NCBI GenBank assembly: GCA_009785015.1
Contig: WQXD01000059.1
Location: forward strand, 1 to 15,269
Direction: 5' to 3'
Length of the DNA: 15,269 nucleotides
Source of the DNA: Oscillospiraceae bacterium
GTDB lineage: Bacteria > Bacillota_A > Clostridia > Oscillospirales > WRJC01
Shown: one piece after another, positions 1-8,280 of the stretch
Layout: every line of letters starts with the position of its first letter
How positions within the stretch are numbered: position 1 is the first letter of the stretch
Made by a program: the position numbers and the translations under genes
The notes under the pieces: model-generated
Database searches by the model: none
What the model saw: the letters and a program-made list of their open reading frames with translations, nothing else
What the model was told of the DNA's origin: nothing

Positions 1-446
1 TGAACACATTCGCCTCGACGAGCCCGTCATATTTGATCCTTTTGAGCATCGAATCGATGACCGAACTTTTGGAATGCCGCGGCATTTCGGAACACGAGAG
101 GTTATTTTCCGACATTTTGGCGTTTGAGAAAAAAGCGGGGGAACTTGGTTTTGTGTTTGAAGGCGGCAAACTCAGAGATCCCTACAGAATTGTTTTGAAC
201 TGCGCCCATTCGGGCGAAAAACTCTATTATTACCTGACCAAAAAAAACATATTCTGCGAATTTTTCGACGAGCACCGGGTGGTGGCTATAAGCGGCATAG
301 CGAATAATACGAACGATTTCAGCGCGCTTCTTGATGCGCTGGCGGAATTTGCCCGAAACAATGAAATAATATACGCAAAAGCGGAAAAGACCGTATATCC
401 CCCCGGGGTTCTTGACGTAATTCCGGGGGAGAGCGGTCAAAAATAA
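1..446 (+). CDS. Orn/Lys/Arg decarboxylase family protein, C-terminal part (partial at left edge)
   Basis: The gene enters from the left edge; codons start at base 3 and the stop is TAA at 444-446. The TTG at 33 is internal, because the family's conserved T-S-P-S-Y segment is encoded upstream of it (about bases 15-32). The family are PLP fold-type I amino acid decarboxylases of the YaaO/SpeA-like group, probably acting on lysine, arginine or ornithine; the substrate cannot be read from this end. Visible hallmarks are the T-S-P-S-Y-L stretch, a D-P-Y-R-I segment in the C-terminal domain, and the YPPG...PGE motif near the end. The protein stops only four residues after PGE, whereas as I recall family members run on for some tens of residues, so the tail looks shortened. 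The location just upstream of darA-holB-ricT matches the usual Firmicutes order. Confidence 0.85.
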   Translation, partial: NTFASTSPSYLILLSIESMTELLECRGISEHERLFSDILAFEKKAGELGFVFEGGKLRDPYRIVLNCAHSGEKLYYYLTKKNIFCEFFDEHRVVAISGIANNTNDFSALLDALAEFARNNEIIYAKAEKTVYPPGVLDVIPGESGQK

Positions 447-475
447 TACAAAGCCGGAAAGGGGTTATGTGTATA

Positions 476-805
476 ATGAAACTCATACTCGCCATAGTTC
501 ACAACGACGACAGCGTGCTTGTCTCGTCTTCTCTCACGAAATCGGGTTTCCATGTCACGAAAATGGCGTCGACGGGCGGGTTTCTGATGTCGGGAAACAC
601 CACTTTCATAATGGGCGTGGAAGACGGCGACGTCGACAGGGCGATAGATATAATATCAAAATACAGCAAAAAACGAATGCAGGCCGTGTCGAGCGATATG
701 GCTTTCGCGACGGGCAATATAAACTCGTCGAGCATACCCGTGGAAGTACAGGTGGGCGGCGGCACGATTTTGGTTTTGAACATTGAACGTTTTGAAAGAG
801 TGTAA
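476..805 (+). CDS. darA: Cyclic-di-AMP receptor DarA (PII-like)
   Basis: A 109-residue cytoplasmic PII-like protein that binds cyclic-di-AMP; the family is known as DarA/PstA/YaaQ. It matches the family nearly end to end: M-K-L-I-L-A-I-V at the start, A-S-T-G-G-F-L...G-N-T-T-F at residues 31-44 (ligand-binding loop), G-V-E-D at 47-50, V-E-V-Q-V-G-G at 89-95 and E-R-F-E-R at the C-terminus. I chose ATG 476 over ATG 467: family members begin at M-K-L-I, and the GGAAAGGGG at 456-464 lies about 11 bases from 476 but only 2 from 467. It is followed 3 bases later by holB, so the two are very probably cotranscribed. What the receptor controls cannot be deduced from the context. Confidence 0.93.
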   Translation: MKLILAIVHNDDSVLVSSSLTKSGFHVTKMASTGGFLMSGNTTFIMGVEDGDVDRAIDIISKYSKKRMQAVSSDMAFATGNINSSSIPVEVQVGGGTILVLNIERFERV

Positions 806-808
806 CTT

Positions 809-1744
809 ATGAATTTTTCGGATGTCAAAAAAAACGAAAATACGATAAAAATCATAAAGGAAATGATAAAATCCGAAAAAATCCCCGGGGCGTTCATGTT
901 CGAAGGGGAAGATGAAAAAAACAAAAAAATAATTTCGGAAGTTTTGGCGAAATCCATCGTATGCGAAAATACCGGGTACAAAAAAAAGAACGGCGAAGGC
1001 TGCGGAACCTGCGGTTCCTGCATCAGGGCCGAAAAATTTATCCACCCCGACGTGATCGTGTCAAAATCCGACGGCGAAGGGAATTTGTCTTTCCACATCG
1101 ACAAAGCGCGGGACATAATCAGCGGACTGTATCTCGCCCCCAATGAAAGCGAAACGAAAGTATACATAATACAAGACATGCAGGATATGACCCCACAGGC
1201 GCAGAACGCCTTGCTCAAATCGCTCGAGGAACCCCCGCCTTTCGCGGTTTTTATCATCACTGCAACCGACGGAGGCCTGCTGCTCGAAACGGTGAAATCC
1301 AGAGCGGTGAAATTTACCCTTTATTCCTCCAAAAACGAAGCCGCAAAAAAAGATTTGCGGTCCTATGAAGAACCGATACTGGCCATATTGGAGCAAAAAC
1401 CGGACAAACTGCCGGCATACCAAAAATTGATATCAAAAACATTCGATAAATCCGGCAAGGGTGAAATCCTGGATTTTTATTCCTGTCTGGAAAACGCGCT
1501 TCGCGATGTATTGGTCGCCAAAATTTCAAATGCGAAAGATCTTTCTTTTTTGTATTTCGGCGGGCACAATGCGGAAAGCGGCGGTGACGGAGAAAAGATA
1601 AAAAAGCTTTCGGACATGTATTCGGTAAAAAAAATTTTAAATTTGTCAAAAACAGTTCATAAATACAAAACGGATTTGGATTATAATATAAATATCAGGT
1701 TGAATTTGAGTTCTTTTTTCAGCGCTGTAAATTTGCAGCAGTAA
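809..1744 (+). CDS. holB: DNA polymerase III subunit delta' (clamp loader)
   Basis: A 311-residue clamp-loader subunit that helps load the beta sliding clamp during replication. The order of parts fits HolB: a P-loop position with a degenerate, non-ATP-binding sequence (G-E-D-E-K-N-K-K around 33-40), a four-cysteine zinc site (C52, C65, C68, C71), the L-L-K-S-L-E-E-P-P helix at about 137-145, a sensor-1-like I-I-T-A-T at about 151, and a K-S-R segment. The family usually has S-R-C here; this protein has S-R-A, which is not expected to matter because delta' is not an ATPase. It starts 3 bases after darA and is followed by ricT, the standard Firmicutes arrangement. No strong ribosome site is seen, so translation may be coupled to darA. 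Confidence 0.92.
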   Translation: MNFSDVKKNENTIKIIKEMIKSEKIPGAFMFEGEDEKNKKIISEVLAKSIVCENTGYKKKNGEGCGTCGSCIRAEKFIHPDVIVSKSDGEGNLSFHIDKARDIISGLYLAPNESETKVYIIQDMQDMTPQAQNALLKSLEEPPPFAVFIITATDGGLLLETVKSRAVKFTLYSSKNEAAKKDLRSYEEPILAILEQKPDKLPAYQKLISKTFDKSGKGEILDFYSCLENALRDVLVAKISNAKDLSFLYFGGHNAESGGDGEKIKKLSDMYSVKKILNLSKTVHKYKTDLDYNINIRLNLSSFFSAVNLQQ

Positions 1745-1776
1745 AGCAGTAATATCGAAAGGTAATAATTTTTTCA

Positions 1777-2862
1777 ATGAATATAAATGCCCCGGGAGAA
1801 AAAAAATATACAAACGATTTTTACAAAAAACGCGGCAAGAAACAATACAACACGGACGAAACCACGGCTTTGCCGCCCTCCCTCCAAAAACCCGCCCCCG
1901 AACCGGCCGTAAATCCCGAAGATGATTCATATGCCAAATTTCTCCAGGCCGAAAACGCCGGTTCCGGCCCCGAAGTCGAAATCGTGGCGATAAGGTTCAA
2001 AGCGGTGGGAAAAATATATTTTTTTTCTCCCAACGGCGAAAGTTATCGTCCGGGCGAAAAAGTGATAGTGGAAACATCCAAAGGTTTGGAACTCGGATAT
2101 GTGGCCATAGCCAATAAAAATATAAGCTCGTCAAAAGTGGTGCAGCCCCTGAAGCCGATTTTGAAAAAAGCGACCGAAAGCGAAGTCGAAGGGGCGGAAA
2201 AAAACAAAAAAGCCGCGAAAGAAACCATAAAAACCGCGAACGAAAGGATAAAATTCCATAATCTCGACGCCATGCAGATGAAAATAATAGAAGCCGAATA
2301 TACTTTCGACAATTCAAAACTGACCTATTATTTTACCGCTGAGGGAAGGGTGGATTTTCGGGAACTCGTGAAAGATCTGGCGTCGGTATTCAAAACCAGG
2401 ATTGAAATGCGCCAGATCGGGATACGCGACCAGACAAAAATCTTAGGCGGGCTCGCGGGCTGCGGGAGGCCGTTTTGCTGCAGTTCTTTTTTGCAGGATT
2501 TCGCGCAGGTGACGATAAAAATGGCCAAAGAACAAAACATGCCGATAAATTCGGCCAAGATGTCGGGAGCCTGCGGAAAACTCATGTGCTGCCTGAAATA
2601 TGAGTATGAGGCCTACGAATATTTGAGCAAAGACACCCCTAAGGTAAACGCGATAGTCGAAACTTCAAGCGGCGAAACCGGAATTATATCCGACAGCAAT
2701 ATTTTGACGGGAATCTGTAAAGTGAAGATAAGCCAAAAAACCAATTCCGAAGGCGAAAATATCATAAAAACTTTCCCGAAAAACAATTTGAAAGTGATAG
2801 GATTCGTAAAAAACGAACAAAAACATCTGTACGATGAATCCGCGGCGGAAAATCCCGAATAA
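1777..2862 (+). CDS. ricT: PSP1-domain regulatory protein RicT (YaaT)
   Basis: A 361-residue cytoplasmic protein. In Bacillus, RicT (YaaT) works in a complex with RicA and RicF that guides RNase Y processing and affects sporulation and competence; the complex carries Fe-S clusters. Here the core begins near residue 66 with V-E-I-V-A-I-R-F-K, followed by the PSP1 domain (roughly 120-210) and the cysteine signatures C229, C234, C235 and C266, C271, C272, which are the likely cluster ligands. The first 65 residues form a Lys/Pro-rich, probably disordered extension not present in the Bacillus protein, which starts directly at the core. The chosen ATG has AAAGG about 14 bases upstream, which is far; a later start is possible but no better one is seen. 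It lies 32 bases after holB. Confidence 0.9.
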   Translation: MNINAPGEKKYTNDFYKKRGKKQYNTDETTALPPSLQKPAPEPAVNPEDDSYAKFLQAENAGSGPEVEIVAIRFKAVGKIYFFSPNGESYRPGEKVIVETSKGLELGYVAIANKNISSSKVVQPLKPILKKATESEVEGAEKNKKAAKETIKTANERIKFHNLDAMQMKIIEAEYTFDNSKLTYYFTAEGRVDFRELVKDLASVFKTRIEMRQIGIRDQTKILGGLAGCGRPFCCSSFLQDFAQVTIKMAKEQNMPINSAKMSGACGKLMCCLKYEYEAYEYLSKDTPKVNAIVETSSGETGIISDSNILTGICKVKISQKTNSEGENIIKTFPKNNLKVIGFVKNEQKHLYDESAAENPE

Positions 2863-2906
2863 AAGGATTGAAGGAATTTAAAATAAAAGGAAAAGGAAAT
2901 TATGTT

Positions 2907-3527
2907 ATGAAAAAAATCGGGATATGCGCGTATTTTGCCGCCGCCGCTCTTTGCGCGCTGCTTTTTTCGTCGTGCCAGAGCAAAACAATAAAAAATATTC
3001 CCACCGAAACGATTTTCGGCGATGAATCGGCGGTACTCGCCGAAAACAACGCTGTGGATTTCTATTTCTATTACCCCGAAAATTTTAACATACAGAGAAA
3101 CGACGCGATGATAACGGTATATATAAACGACTCGGAAATTGTGCCGATTGACGCCTTGGACCCCGGTTCGTCGGAAAATTTCAAAATAGAGACAAAACCG
3201 AACCTTTCTGCGACGGTATTCGCTTTGCCCGAAGGCAAATACGAAACAATCGACGCGTATTGGAACGAATTCGGCGTCCCGTCATTTGAATCCGTTTTTA
3301 TCGATTTGGAGAGCGAACCCGAAGAAACGCTGACAGTCGACGGAGTCGAGGCAAAAAAATACACGTACGCGTTCTCGGTAGCCGGTATGAAATACAGGAT
3401 ATCGCAGATTGTGTTTTTTAACAGACGCCAGGTGTACACCCTCACATACACCGCTACGGAAAGCAGATATCAGACTTACTCGAACGTTTTGCAAATTGCC
3501 GCCCAAACGTTTAAATTCAAACAGTAA
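2907..3527 (+). CDS. Lipoprotein of unknown function, possibly PsbP-like fold
   Basis: A 206-residue exported lipoprotein. ATG 2907 is preferred over the upstream in-frame TTG at 2868: it has AAAAGG about 10 bases upstream and gives a clean signal peptide (M-K-K, a hydrophobic stretch 4-20, lipobox F-S-S-C with the lipidated Cys at 23). The mature part starts its domain with D-F-Y-F-Y-Y-P-E-N and ends with a Y-T-L-T-Y-T-A...F-K-F pattern. That layout resembles the PsbP/DUF1795-like fold seen in many Clostridia lipoproteins; this is inference from pattern only. It sits between ricT and recG on the same strand with short gaps, so probably shares their transcript. No function can be assigned. 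Confidence 0.82.
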   Translation: MKKIGICAYFAAAALCALLFSSCQSKTIKNIPTETIFGDESAVLAENNAVDFYFYYPENFNIQRNDAMITVYINDSEIVPIDALDPGSSENFKIETKPNLSATVFALPEGKYETIDAYWNEFGVPSFESVFIDLESEPEETLTVDGVEAKKYTYAFSVAGMKYRISQIVFFNRRQVYTLTYTATESRYQTYSNVLQIAAQTFKFKQ

Positions 3528-3545
3528 AGAAATGTATATAATGGT

Positions 3546-5744
3546 ATGGCCGAAAAAAATTCAAATGTGTCCGTATTGTCCCAGCCCGTCAGGATTTTAA
3601 AAGGCGTAGGGGAATCGAAGGCGAAAGGCCTCGGCGAACTCGGCGTTTTCACGGTGGGTGACATGCTCTGGTATTTCCCGCGGAGATACGAGGACCGGCA
3701 GGTGGTCCCTCTCGAAGAAGTCGAGCTCTACGGGACATACGCCGTAAGGCTGAAGGTATCCTCCAAAATTTCGGCGATGAACGCGAAAGGGCTCCCGATG
3801 GTCAGGTTTTCCGCGATTGAAGTAAAACTCGACGAATCCGGAATGCCTGCCGACAATCCGGAAAGCCGCGTGGATATCGTCTATTTTCATTCCGAGTATG
3901 TGAAAAACATATTCAAGCAAGGCAATATTTATGTTTTTTACGGCAAAATAACCGGCAATCTGGTAAAATTCGAAATGGCGAACCCCAAATTCATCCCGTA
4001 TCAGCGCGGAGTGGAAAATTCGCGCTTTTATCCGATATATAAGAAAAACAGCAAAGTGTCGCATAACACGATAATCAAAGCGGCTCAAAGCGCGCTGGAC
4101 CTGATTTCAAATTCCGCGGAATTGTCAGCGGAGTTGGAAACGCTCCCCGAACAAATCAGAGACGGCTACAATCTCTGTCATATAAATTTCGCTTTGGGCA
4201 GCATGCACAGGCCCCAAAGCCAAGGCGACCTCGAAGCGGCGAAAAAACGCCTCGTATTTGAAGAGTTTTTTTTGTACTCGCTCGCCCTTGAGCAGATAAA
4301 AAGCCGGCGTGAGTATATCCCGGGCTATAAGTATCAAAAAGAGGCCGACATGGACGGATTTTATTCGCTTTTGCCTTTCAGGCTCACAAACGCGCAGCAG
4401 CGCGCCGTGGATGACGTGATATCCGATATGGGCAAGGATAAGCCCATGAGCAGGCTGATCCAGGGGGATGTGGGCAGCGGAAAAACCATGATAGCCGCCG
4501 CCGCCGCCTACTTCGCTTGCAAAAACGATTCGCAGGCGGTCATGATGGCCCCCACGGATATTTTGGCCACTCAGCATTACGAAGGTTTGTCCCGCCTGTT
4601 TGAAAAAACCGGAATCAGGGTCCGGCTCCTGACAGGCTCGCTGAACGCGAGGCAAAAACGCGAAACGCTCCGGGAAATAGAGGACGGAGCGGCGGATTTC
4701 ATAATCGGCACCCACGCGGTCATACAAAAAAACATCGTTTTTAAAAATTTGAGTTTGTCGATCACCGACGAACAGCACCGTTTCGGGGTAAACCAGCGGG
4801 CTCTGATCGAAGGAAAAGCGGAAAAGGGAAAAGGGAACATTCCGCACTCCCTCGTCATGTCCGCCACGCCCATTCCGCGCACGCTCGCTTTGATCATGTA
4901 CGGGGATTTGGATGTGAGCGTTATAAACGAGCTGCCCCCCGGCAGGCAAAAAGTCGAAACATACGCGGTGGACGATTCATTCCGGGAAAGAATATACAAA
5001 TTCACGAAAAAACTGATTGGCGAAGGGGGCCAGGCGTTTATAGTATGCCCCCTTGTGGGAGAAGACGAAGGCGAGGAAAAAGATGAAGATATGGAAATCC
5101 GCGAAATCGGGTCGTACAATATGAGCGACATGAAATCGGTAAAATCCTATTTCAAGGAATTGTCGGAAAACATTTTCCCCGAAATCCCCTCCGCTTTTAT
5201 TCACGGCAAGATGAAATCCGAGGAAAAAGACGGCATAATGGGACGTTTTAAAGATGGGGAAATAAAGATATTGGTTTCCACCGTGGTGATCGAAGTGGGG
5301 GTGAACATACCCGGCGCAGTCTTGATGATCATCGAAAACGCGGAGCGTTTCGGGCTTTCGCAGCTCCACCAGCTCAGGGGCCGCGTGGGACGGGGCGAAA
5401 AAAAAAGTTACTGCGTGATGTTTTGCGACAATGAGAACGAAAACTCAAAAAAACGCCTTGATATAATGTGCAAGACAAACGACGGGTTTGAAATCGCCAA
5501 AAAGGATATAGAGATACGCGGTCCCGGGGATCTGTTCGGGGAACGGCAGTCGGGATCGGTGACTTTTAAAGTCGCGGATTTGGCCGCCGATACGGAAATA
5601 TTATATTCGGCCGCGAAAGCCGCGAAAGAAGCGATTGCAAACATCAAAGACCTGTTCGGCGAAAACGGAGGGCATACGCGTTTAAAACAGGCTGTTTTGA
5701 AAATGTTCGGCGAAAACGAGCAAAGAAAAATCGCTTTTAATTAA
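3546..5744 (+). CDS. recG: ATP-dependent DNA helicase RecG
   Basis: A 732-residue branch-migration helicase that remodels stalled forks and recombination junctions. The N-terminal wedge/OB domain carries I-L-K-G-V-G at 17-22 and Y-F-P-R-R-Y-E-D-R at 43-51. The motor shows Walker A G-D-V-G-S-G-K-T (307-314), the DEQH box (408-411), M-S-A-T-P-I-P-R-T (motif III) and Q-L-R-G-R-V-G-R-G (609-617, motif VI). All helicase motifs look intact. It is somewhat longer than the roughly 680-residue norm, partly from a very acidic stretch near 505-522 between the two motor lobes. ATG 3546 follows the lipoprotein stop by 18 bases and has only a weak ribosome site. A new promoter lies directly downstream, so recG probably ends the first transcription unit. 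Confidence 0.97.
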   Translation: MAEKNSNVSVLSQPVRILKGVGESKAKGLGELGVFTVGDMLWYFPRRYEDRQVVPLEEVELYGTYAVRLKVSSKISAMNAKGLPMVRFSAIEVKLDESGMPADNPESRVDIVYFHSEYVKNIFKQGNIYVFYGKITGNLVKFEMANPKFIPYQRGVENSRFYPIYKKNSKVSHNTIIKAAQSALDLISNSAELSAELETLPEQIRDGYNLCHINFALGSMHRPQSQGDLEAAKKRLVFEEFFLYSLALEQIKSRREYIPGYKYQKEADMDGFYSLLPFRLTNAQQRAVDDVISDMGKDKPMSRLIQGDVGSGKTMIAAAAAYFACKNDSQAVMMAPTDILATQHYEGLSRLFEKTGIRVRLLTGSLNARQKRETLREIEDGAADFIIGTHAVIQKNIVFKNLSLSITDEQHRFGVNQRALIEGKAEKGKGNIPHSLVMSATPIPRTLALIMYGDLDVSVINELPPGRQKVETYAVDDSFRERIYKFTKKLIGEGGQAFIVCPLVGEDEGEEKDEDMEIREIGSYNMSDMKSVKSYFKELSENIFPEIPSAFIHGKMKSEEKDGIMGRFKDGEIKILVSTVVIEVGVNIPGAVLMIIENAERFGLSQLHQLRGRVGRGEKKSYCVMFCDNENENSKKRLDIMCKTNDGFEIAKKDIEIRGPGDLFGERQSGSVTFKVADLAADTEILYSAAKAAKEAIANIKDLFGENGGHTRLKQAVLKMFGENEQRKIAFN

Positions 5745-5751
5745 AAAAACC

Positions 5752-5793
5752 TTTACATTTATCAAATATCCTGTTATAATACTATTCGGAGGA
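5752..5793 (+). promoter_or_regulatory. Sigma-A promoter and ribosome site of the VTC gene
   Basis: TTTACA at 5752-5757, a 17-base spacer, then a perfect TATAAT at 5775-5780. Transcription should begin near 5787, directly on the GGAGG (5788-5792) that precedes ATG 5802 by 9 bases, so the 5' leader would be only about 15 bases long. It lies right after the recG stop and probably drives the whole 5802-10674 gene run. Confidence 0.75.
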
Positions 5794-5801
5794 CGAAAAC
5801 G

Positions 5802-6497
5802 ATGCAGGAAATAAAATTCAGAAACGAATACAAGCACATAATAAACAAAAACCATGCAGCCGTATTGAAGAGCCGTTTGCGGGCCCTGCTCAAGCCCGAT
5901 CCGTTCGCGGACGGAGAGGGAAAATATTTTGTGCGCAGCCTGTATTTCGACACGTACGAAGACAAGGCGCTTTACGAAAAATTGGACGGCGTGCCATTCC
6001 GGTACAAGTACAGGCTGCGGTTCTATAATTTCGACACTTCGGTGATAAAACTCGAAAACAAAATAAGAAGATACAATTGCGCGCGCAAAATAAGCTGCGC
6101 CGTGACAAAAGAAGAGAGCTTAAAATTATTGAACTGCGAATATGAGTTTTTAAAAGATTTGGACGATCCGGTCAAATTCGCCTTCTGCAAAGATTTTTTA
6201 AGCGAAGGGCTTACCGCGAAAACCATTGTGGATTATGTGCGCACCCCGTTTGTGTATCCGCACGGAAATGTGCGGGTTACGATCGATTCGGATATAAAAA
6301 GCTCAGTGGGCCAAAGCCGCCTCGCCGAAATATTCAGCCCAACAACTCCGACGGTAAGCGTTTTTCCCGAAGAAAGATGCGTATTGGAGGTCAAATACGA
6401 TGAATTTTTGCCCGACTTTATACATAAAATAATCCAGACGGAGGTGGCGATGACTTCTTCCTTTTCAAAATACGCTTCCTGCCGCGTGTTCGTTTAG
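5802..6497 (+). CDS. VTC-domain polyphosphate polymerase-like protein
   Basis: A 231-residue protein of the VTC/CYTH-like tunnel fold. The yeast relative Vtc4 polymerises polyphosphate from ATP. Basic and acidic tunnel residues are recognisable: F-R-N-E-Y-K-H at 6-12, V-R-S-L-Y-F-D-T near 44-51, the Y-K-Y-R-L-R strand near 68-73, K-L-E-N-K-I-R near 82-88, V-D-Y-V-R near 143-147, the V-L-E-V-K-Y-D-E strand near 195-202, and the closing S-K-Y-A-S-C. The length fits bacterial single-domain members. The start is fixed by GGAGG 9 bases upstream. It is followed by a DUF4956 membrane protein, a pairing seen repeatedly in bacteria, often with CotH-type genes that are absent here. Polyphosphate synthesis is inferred from the family, not shown. 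Confidence 0.88.
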   Translation: MQEIKFRNEYKHIINKNHAAVLKSRLRALLKPDPFADGEGKYFVRSLYFDTYEDKALYEKLDGVPFRYKYRLRFYNFDTSVIKLENKIRRYNCARKISCAVTKEESLKLLNCEYEFLKDLDDPVKFAFCKDFLSEGLTAKTIVDYVRTPFVYPHGNVRVTIDSDIKSSVGQSRLAEIFSPTTPTVSVFPEERCVLEVKYDEFLPDFIHKIIQTEVAMTSSFSKYASCRVFV

Positions 6498-6538
6498 AAA
6501 CCAAAAAAACAATATAAAATATAAGGAGATTATTTTTC

Positions 6539-7231
6539 ATGACTTCATTTTCCGATATATTCAAAAGCAAATTCTGGGATACATTTACCTCGCAGTCCAA
6601 CGAAATTTTCAATATATACACCATTTTGTTTTCTTTTCTCGCCGCTCTCATACTCGGGGTTTTTATCTTCTTCGTCTACAAATATACTTTCGCCGGGGTC
6701 ATGTACTCGCGGAGCTTCAACGGTTCGCTGTTCGGTTTGACGATTATAACCAATTTTGTGATACTTGCGGTGACTTCAAATGTGGTGCTTTCGCTGGGAA
6801 TGGTCGGGGCGCTTTCGATAGTGAGGTTCCGCACGGCGATAAAAGACCCTATGGATCTGGTGTTTTTGTTTTGGGCGATCGGCACCGGGATCGTGACGGG
6901 GGCGCAGGTCTACGCGCTGGCGCTCATCGGTTCCGTGGTGATCGGGGCGGTGATTGTCCTGACTTCCCAGAGGCTTTCATTCGATTCGCCGTATCTGGCG
7001 GTGATAAACTGCGAAATTCAGACGTCTGAGCGCGCCTGTATGGACATAATAAAAAAATATTCCAAAAAAGCGCGCCTGAAATCGAAAATCGTATCTGCGG
7101 GAAAAGGCACGGAACTCATTTACGAAATCCGCTGCCAGGGCGAAAACACGGATTTCATAAATGAACTCTCAGAGGTCGAAGGGGTGCAGAACGCCTCCCT
7201 TGTCAGCTATAACGGCGAATTTTTAAGTTGA
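6539..7231 (+). CDS. DUF4956 integral membrane protein
   Basis: A 230-residue inner-membrane protein of the DUF4956 family. Predicted membrane segments lie at about 27-47, 64-84, 105-119 and 121-142. The family's most conserved stretch is present between segments 2 and 3: S-L-G-M-V-G-A-L-S-I-V-R-F-R-T-A-I-K-D-P (85-104), followed by M-D-L-V-F-L-F-W. The last 80 residues form a soluble domain. AAGGAGAT at 6523-6530 gives an 8-base spacing to the ATG. The function of the family is not known. Its steady association with VTC-domain genes, as here, suggests it anchors the polymer-forming protein or handles its product at the membrane; this is inference. Confidence 0.88.
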   Translation: MTSFSDIFKSKFWDTFTSQSNEIFNIYTILFSFLAALILGVFIFFVYKYTFAGVMYSRSFNGSLFGLTIITNFVILAVTSNVVLSLGMVGALSIVRFRTAIKDPMDLVFLFWAIGTGIVTGAQVYALALIGSVVIGAVIVLTSQRLSFDSPYLAVINCEIQTSERACMDIIKKYSKKARLKSKIVSAGKGTELIYEIRCQGENTDFINELSEVEGVQNASLVSYNGEFLS

Positions 7232-7247
7232 GTTAAGGAGAAATTTC

Positions 7248-8249
7248 ATGAAACGAGAACGCGTAATTTCGGCGGTGGCGCATAAAAACACCGCCCCTGT
7301 CCCCCACTCCATCGAGCTGACCGTCCCCCTCGAAAAAAAAGTCTGCGATTACTTGCAGATACCGCGCGAAGATTTGTGGGACTGGTTCGACTGTCATATA
7401 GAAGAGGCGAAATACAGAAGGGGCGAATGGCTTCCCGGAGAGATATACCGCGACCCTTTCGGGGTAAAATGGGACAGAAGCGGGGCCGACAAAGATATCG
7501 GCATCATAATGGAATACATATTGAAAGAACCCGAAATCAAAGATTACCGGGTACCCGAGCCGGATCTCGGCTTTGTGGACGAGCTTTCGTCCAAAATGAT
7601 CGCCGACGGCAGGGATTCGTATAAATTCGGGAAAATCGGGTTTTCGATGTTCGAGAGGGGCTGGAGTTTGCGGGGGCTCGAAAATTTTCTCGCCGACCTC
7701 GCGGGAGAGGAACAGTTTGTATTCGAATTGTTCGGGCAGATATTGGAATACAACATGAAAATAATCGAAAGGGCCCTGTCATACCCTATCGACGGTTTCT
7801 TTTTCGGCGACGATTACGGGCAGCAGCGGGGGCTTATGATGAGCCCTGCGACATGGCGCAAGTTTATCAAGCCCAACCTCGCCGTCATGTTTGAGAGGGT
7901 AAAGAGAGAGGGCAAAAGCGTGGCGCTCCATTCGTGCGGAGACCTGTCGGCGATACTCGGCGATTTGATAGATATAGGGCTCGATATATACCAGACGGTG
8001 CAGCCCGAAATATACGGGCTGAAAAAAATAAAGGAAAATTTCGGGGCGCATCTGACCTTTTGGGGAGGCATAAGCACCCAAAAAGATCTGCCCTACGTGA
8101 CACCCGGCGAAGTAAAAAGAATCGCGCGCGAAGCGATTGAAATCCTGGGCAAAGGCGGCGGGTATATTGCCGCCCCGACGCATCAGGTGCCCGCCGACGT
8201 CCCGGTTGAGAATATTATAGCGCTGGCCGAAGCTTTCAAAAATCAATGA
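7248..8249 (+). CDS. Uroporphyrinogen decarboxylase (URO-D) superfamily protein, not HemE
   Basis: A 333-residue TIM-barrel protein of the URO-D superfamily, which contains both HemE and the corrinoid methyltransferases (MtaA, MtbA, CmuA-like). It lacks HemE's N-terminal arginine-rich substrate motif. It does contain F-G-D-D-Y-G-Q-Q (186-193), M-S-P-A-T-W-R-K-F near 198-206, and H-S-C-G (228-231), which matches the His-x-Cys half of the zinc site of methyl transferring members. The C-terminal G-G-G-Y-I-A-A-P-T-H segment (303-312) offers no obvious third Cys ligand. This type is often found in anaerobe gene sets for sugar or methylated-compound use. The substrate is unknown. AAGGAG at 7235-7240 supports the start; it lies 16 bases after the DUF4956 gene. 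Confidence 0.85.
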   Translation: MKRERVISAVAHKNTAPVPHSIELTVPLEKKVCDYLQIPREDLWDWFDCHIEEAKYRRGEWLPGEIYRDPFGVKWDRSGADKDIGIIMEYILKEPEIKDYRVPEPDLGFVDELSSKMIADGRDSYKFGKIGFSMFERGWSLRGLENFLADLAGEEQFVFELFGQILEYNMKIIERALSYPIDGFFFGDDYGQQRGLMMSPATWRKFIKPNLAVMFERVKREGKSVALHSCGDLSAILGDLIDIGLDIYQTVQPEIYGLKKIKENFGAHLTFWGGISTQKDLPYVTPGEVKRIAREAIEILGKGGGYIAAPTHQVPADVPVENIIALAEAFKNQ

Positions 8250-8280
8250 AGCAGTAAAGCATTTTACGGGAGGAAAATTT

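Noticed and set aside
33..446. A complete gene starting with TTG at 33
   Set aside because: The same frame is open to the window edge and encodes conserved decarboxylase residues upstream of 33, so it is a partial gene.
499..1260. A 253-codon - strand reading frame
   Set aside because: It lies wholly opposite darA and holB, which have clear family motifs; its protein is a shadow with no recognisable features.
2868..2906. TTG 2868 as the lipoprotein start
   Set aside because: It would put 13 charged residues before the signal peptide; ATG 2907 has a ribosome site and a normal lipoprotein signal.
4125..4949. A 274-codon - strand reading frame
   Set aside because: It lies opposite the RecG motor motifs, so it is a shadow frame.
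7248..8249. HemE (uroporphyrinogen decarboxylase) of haem synthesis
   Set aside because: HemE's N-terminal arginine motif is missing and no haem genes are nearby; the H-S-C-G motif fits the methyltransferase-like branch.
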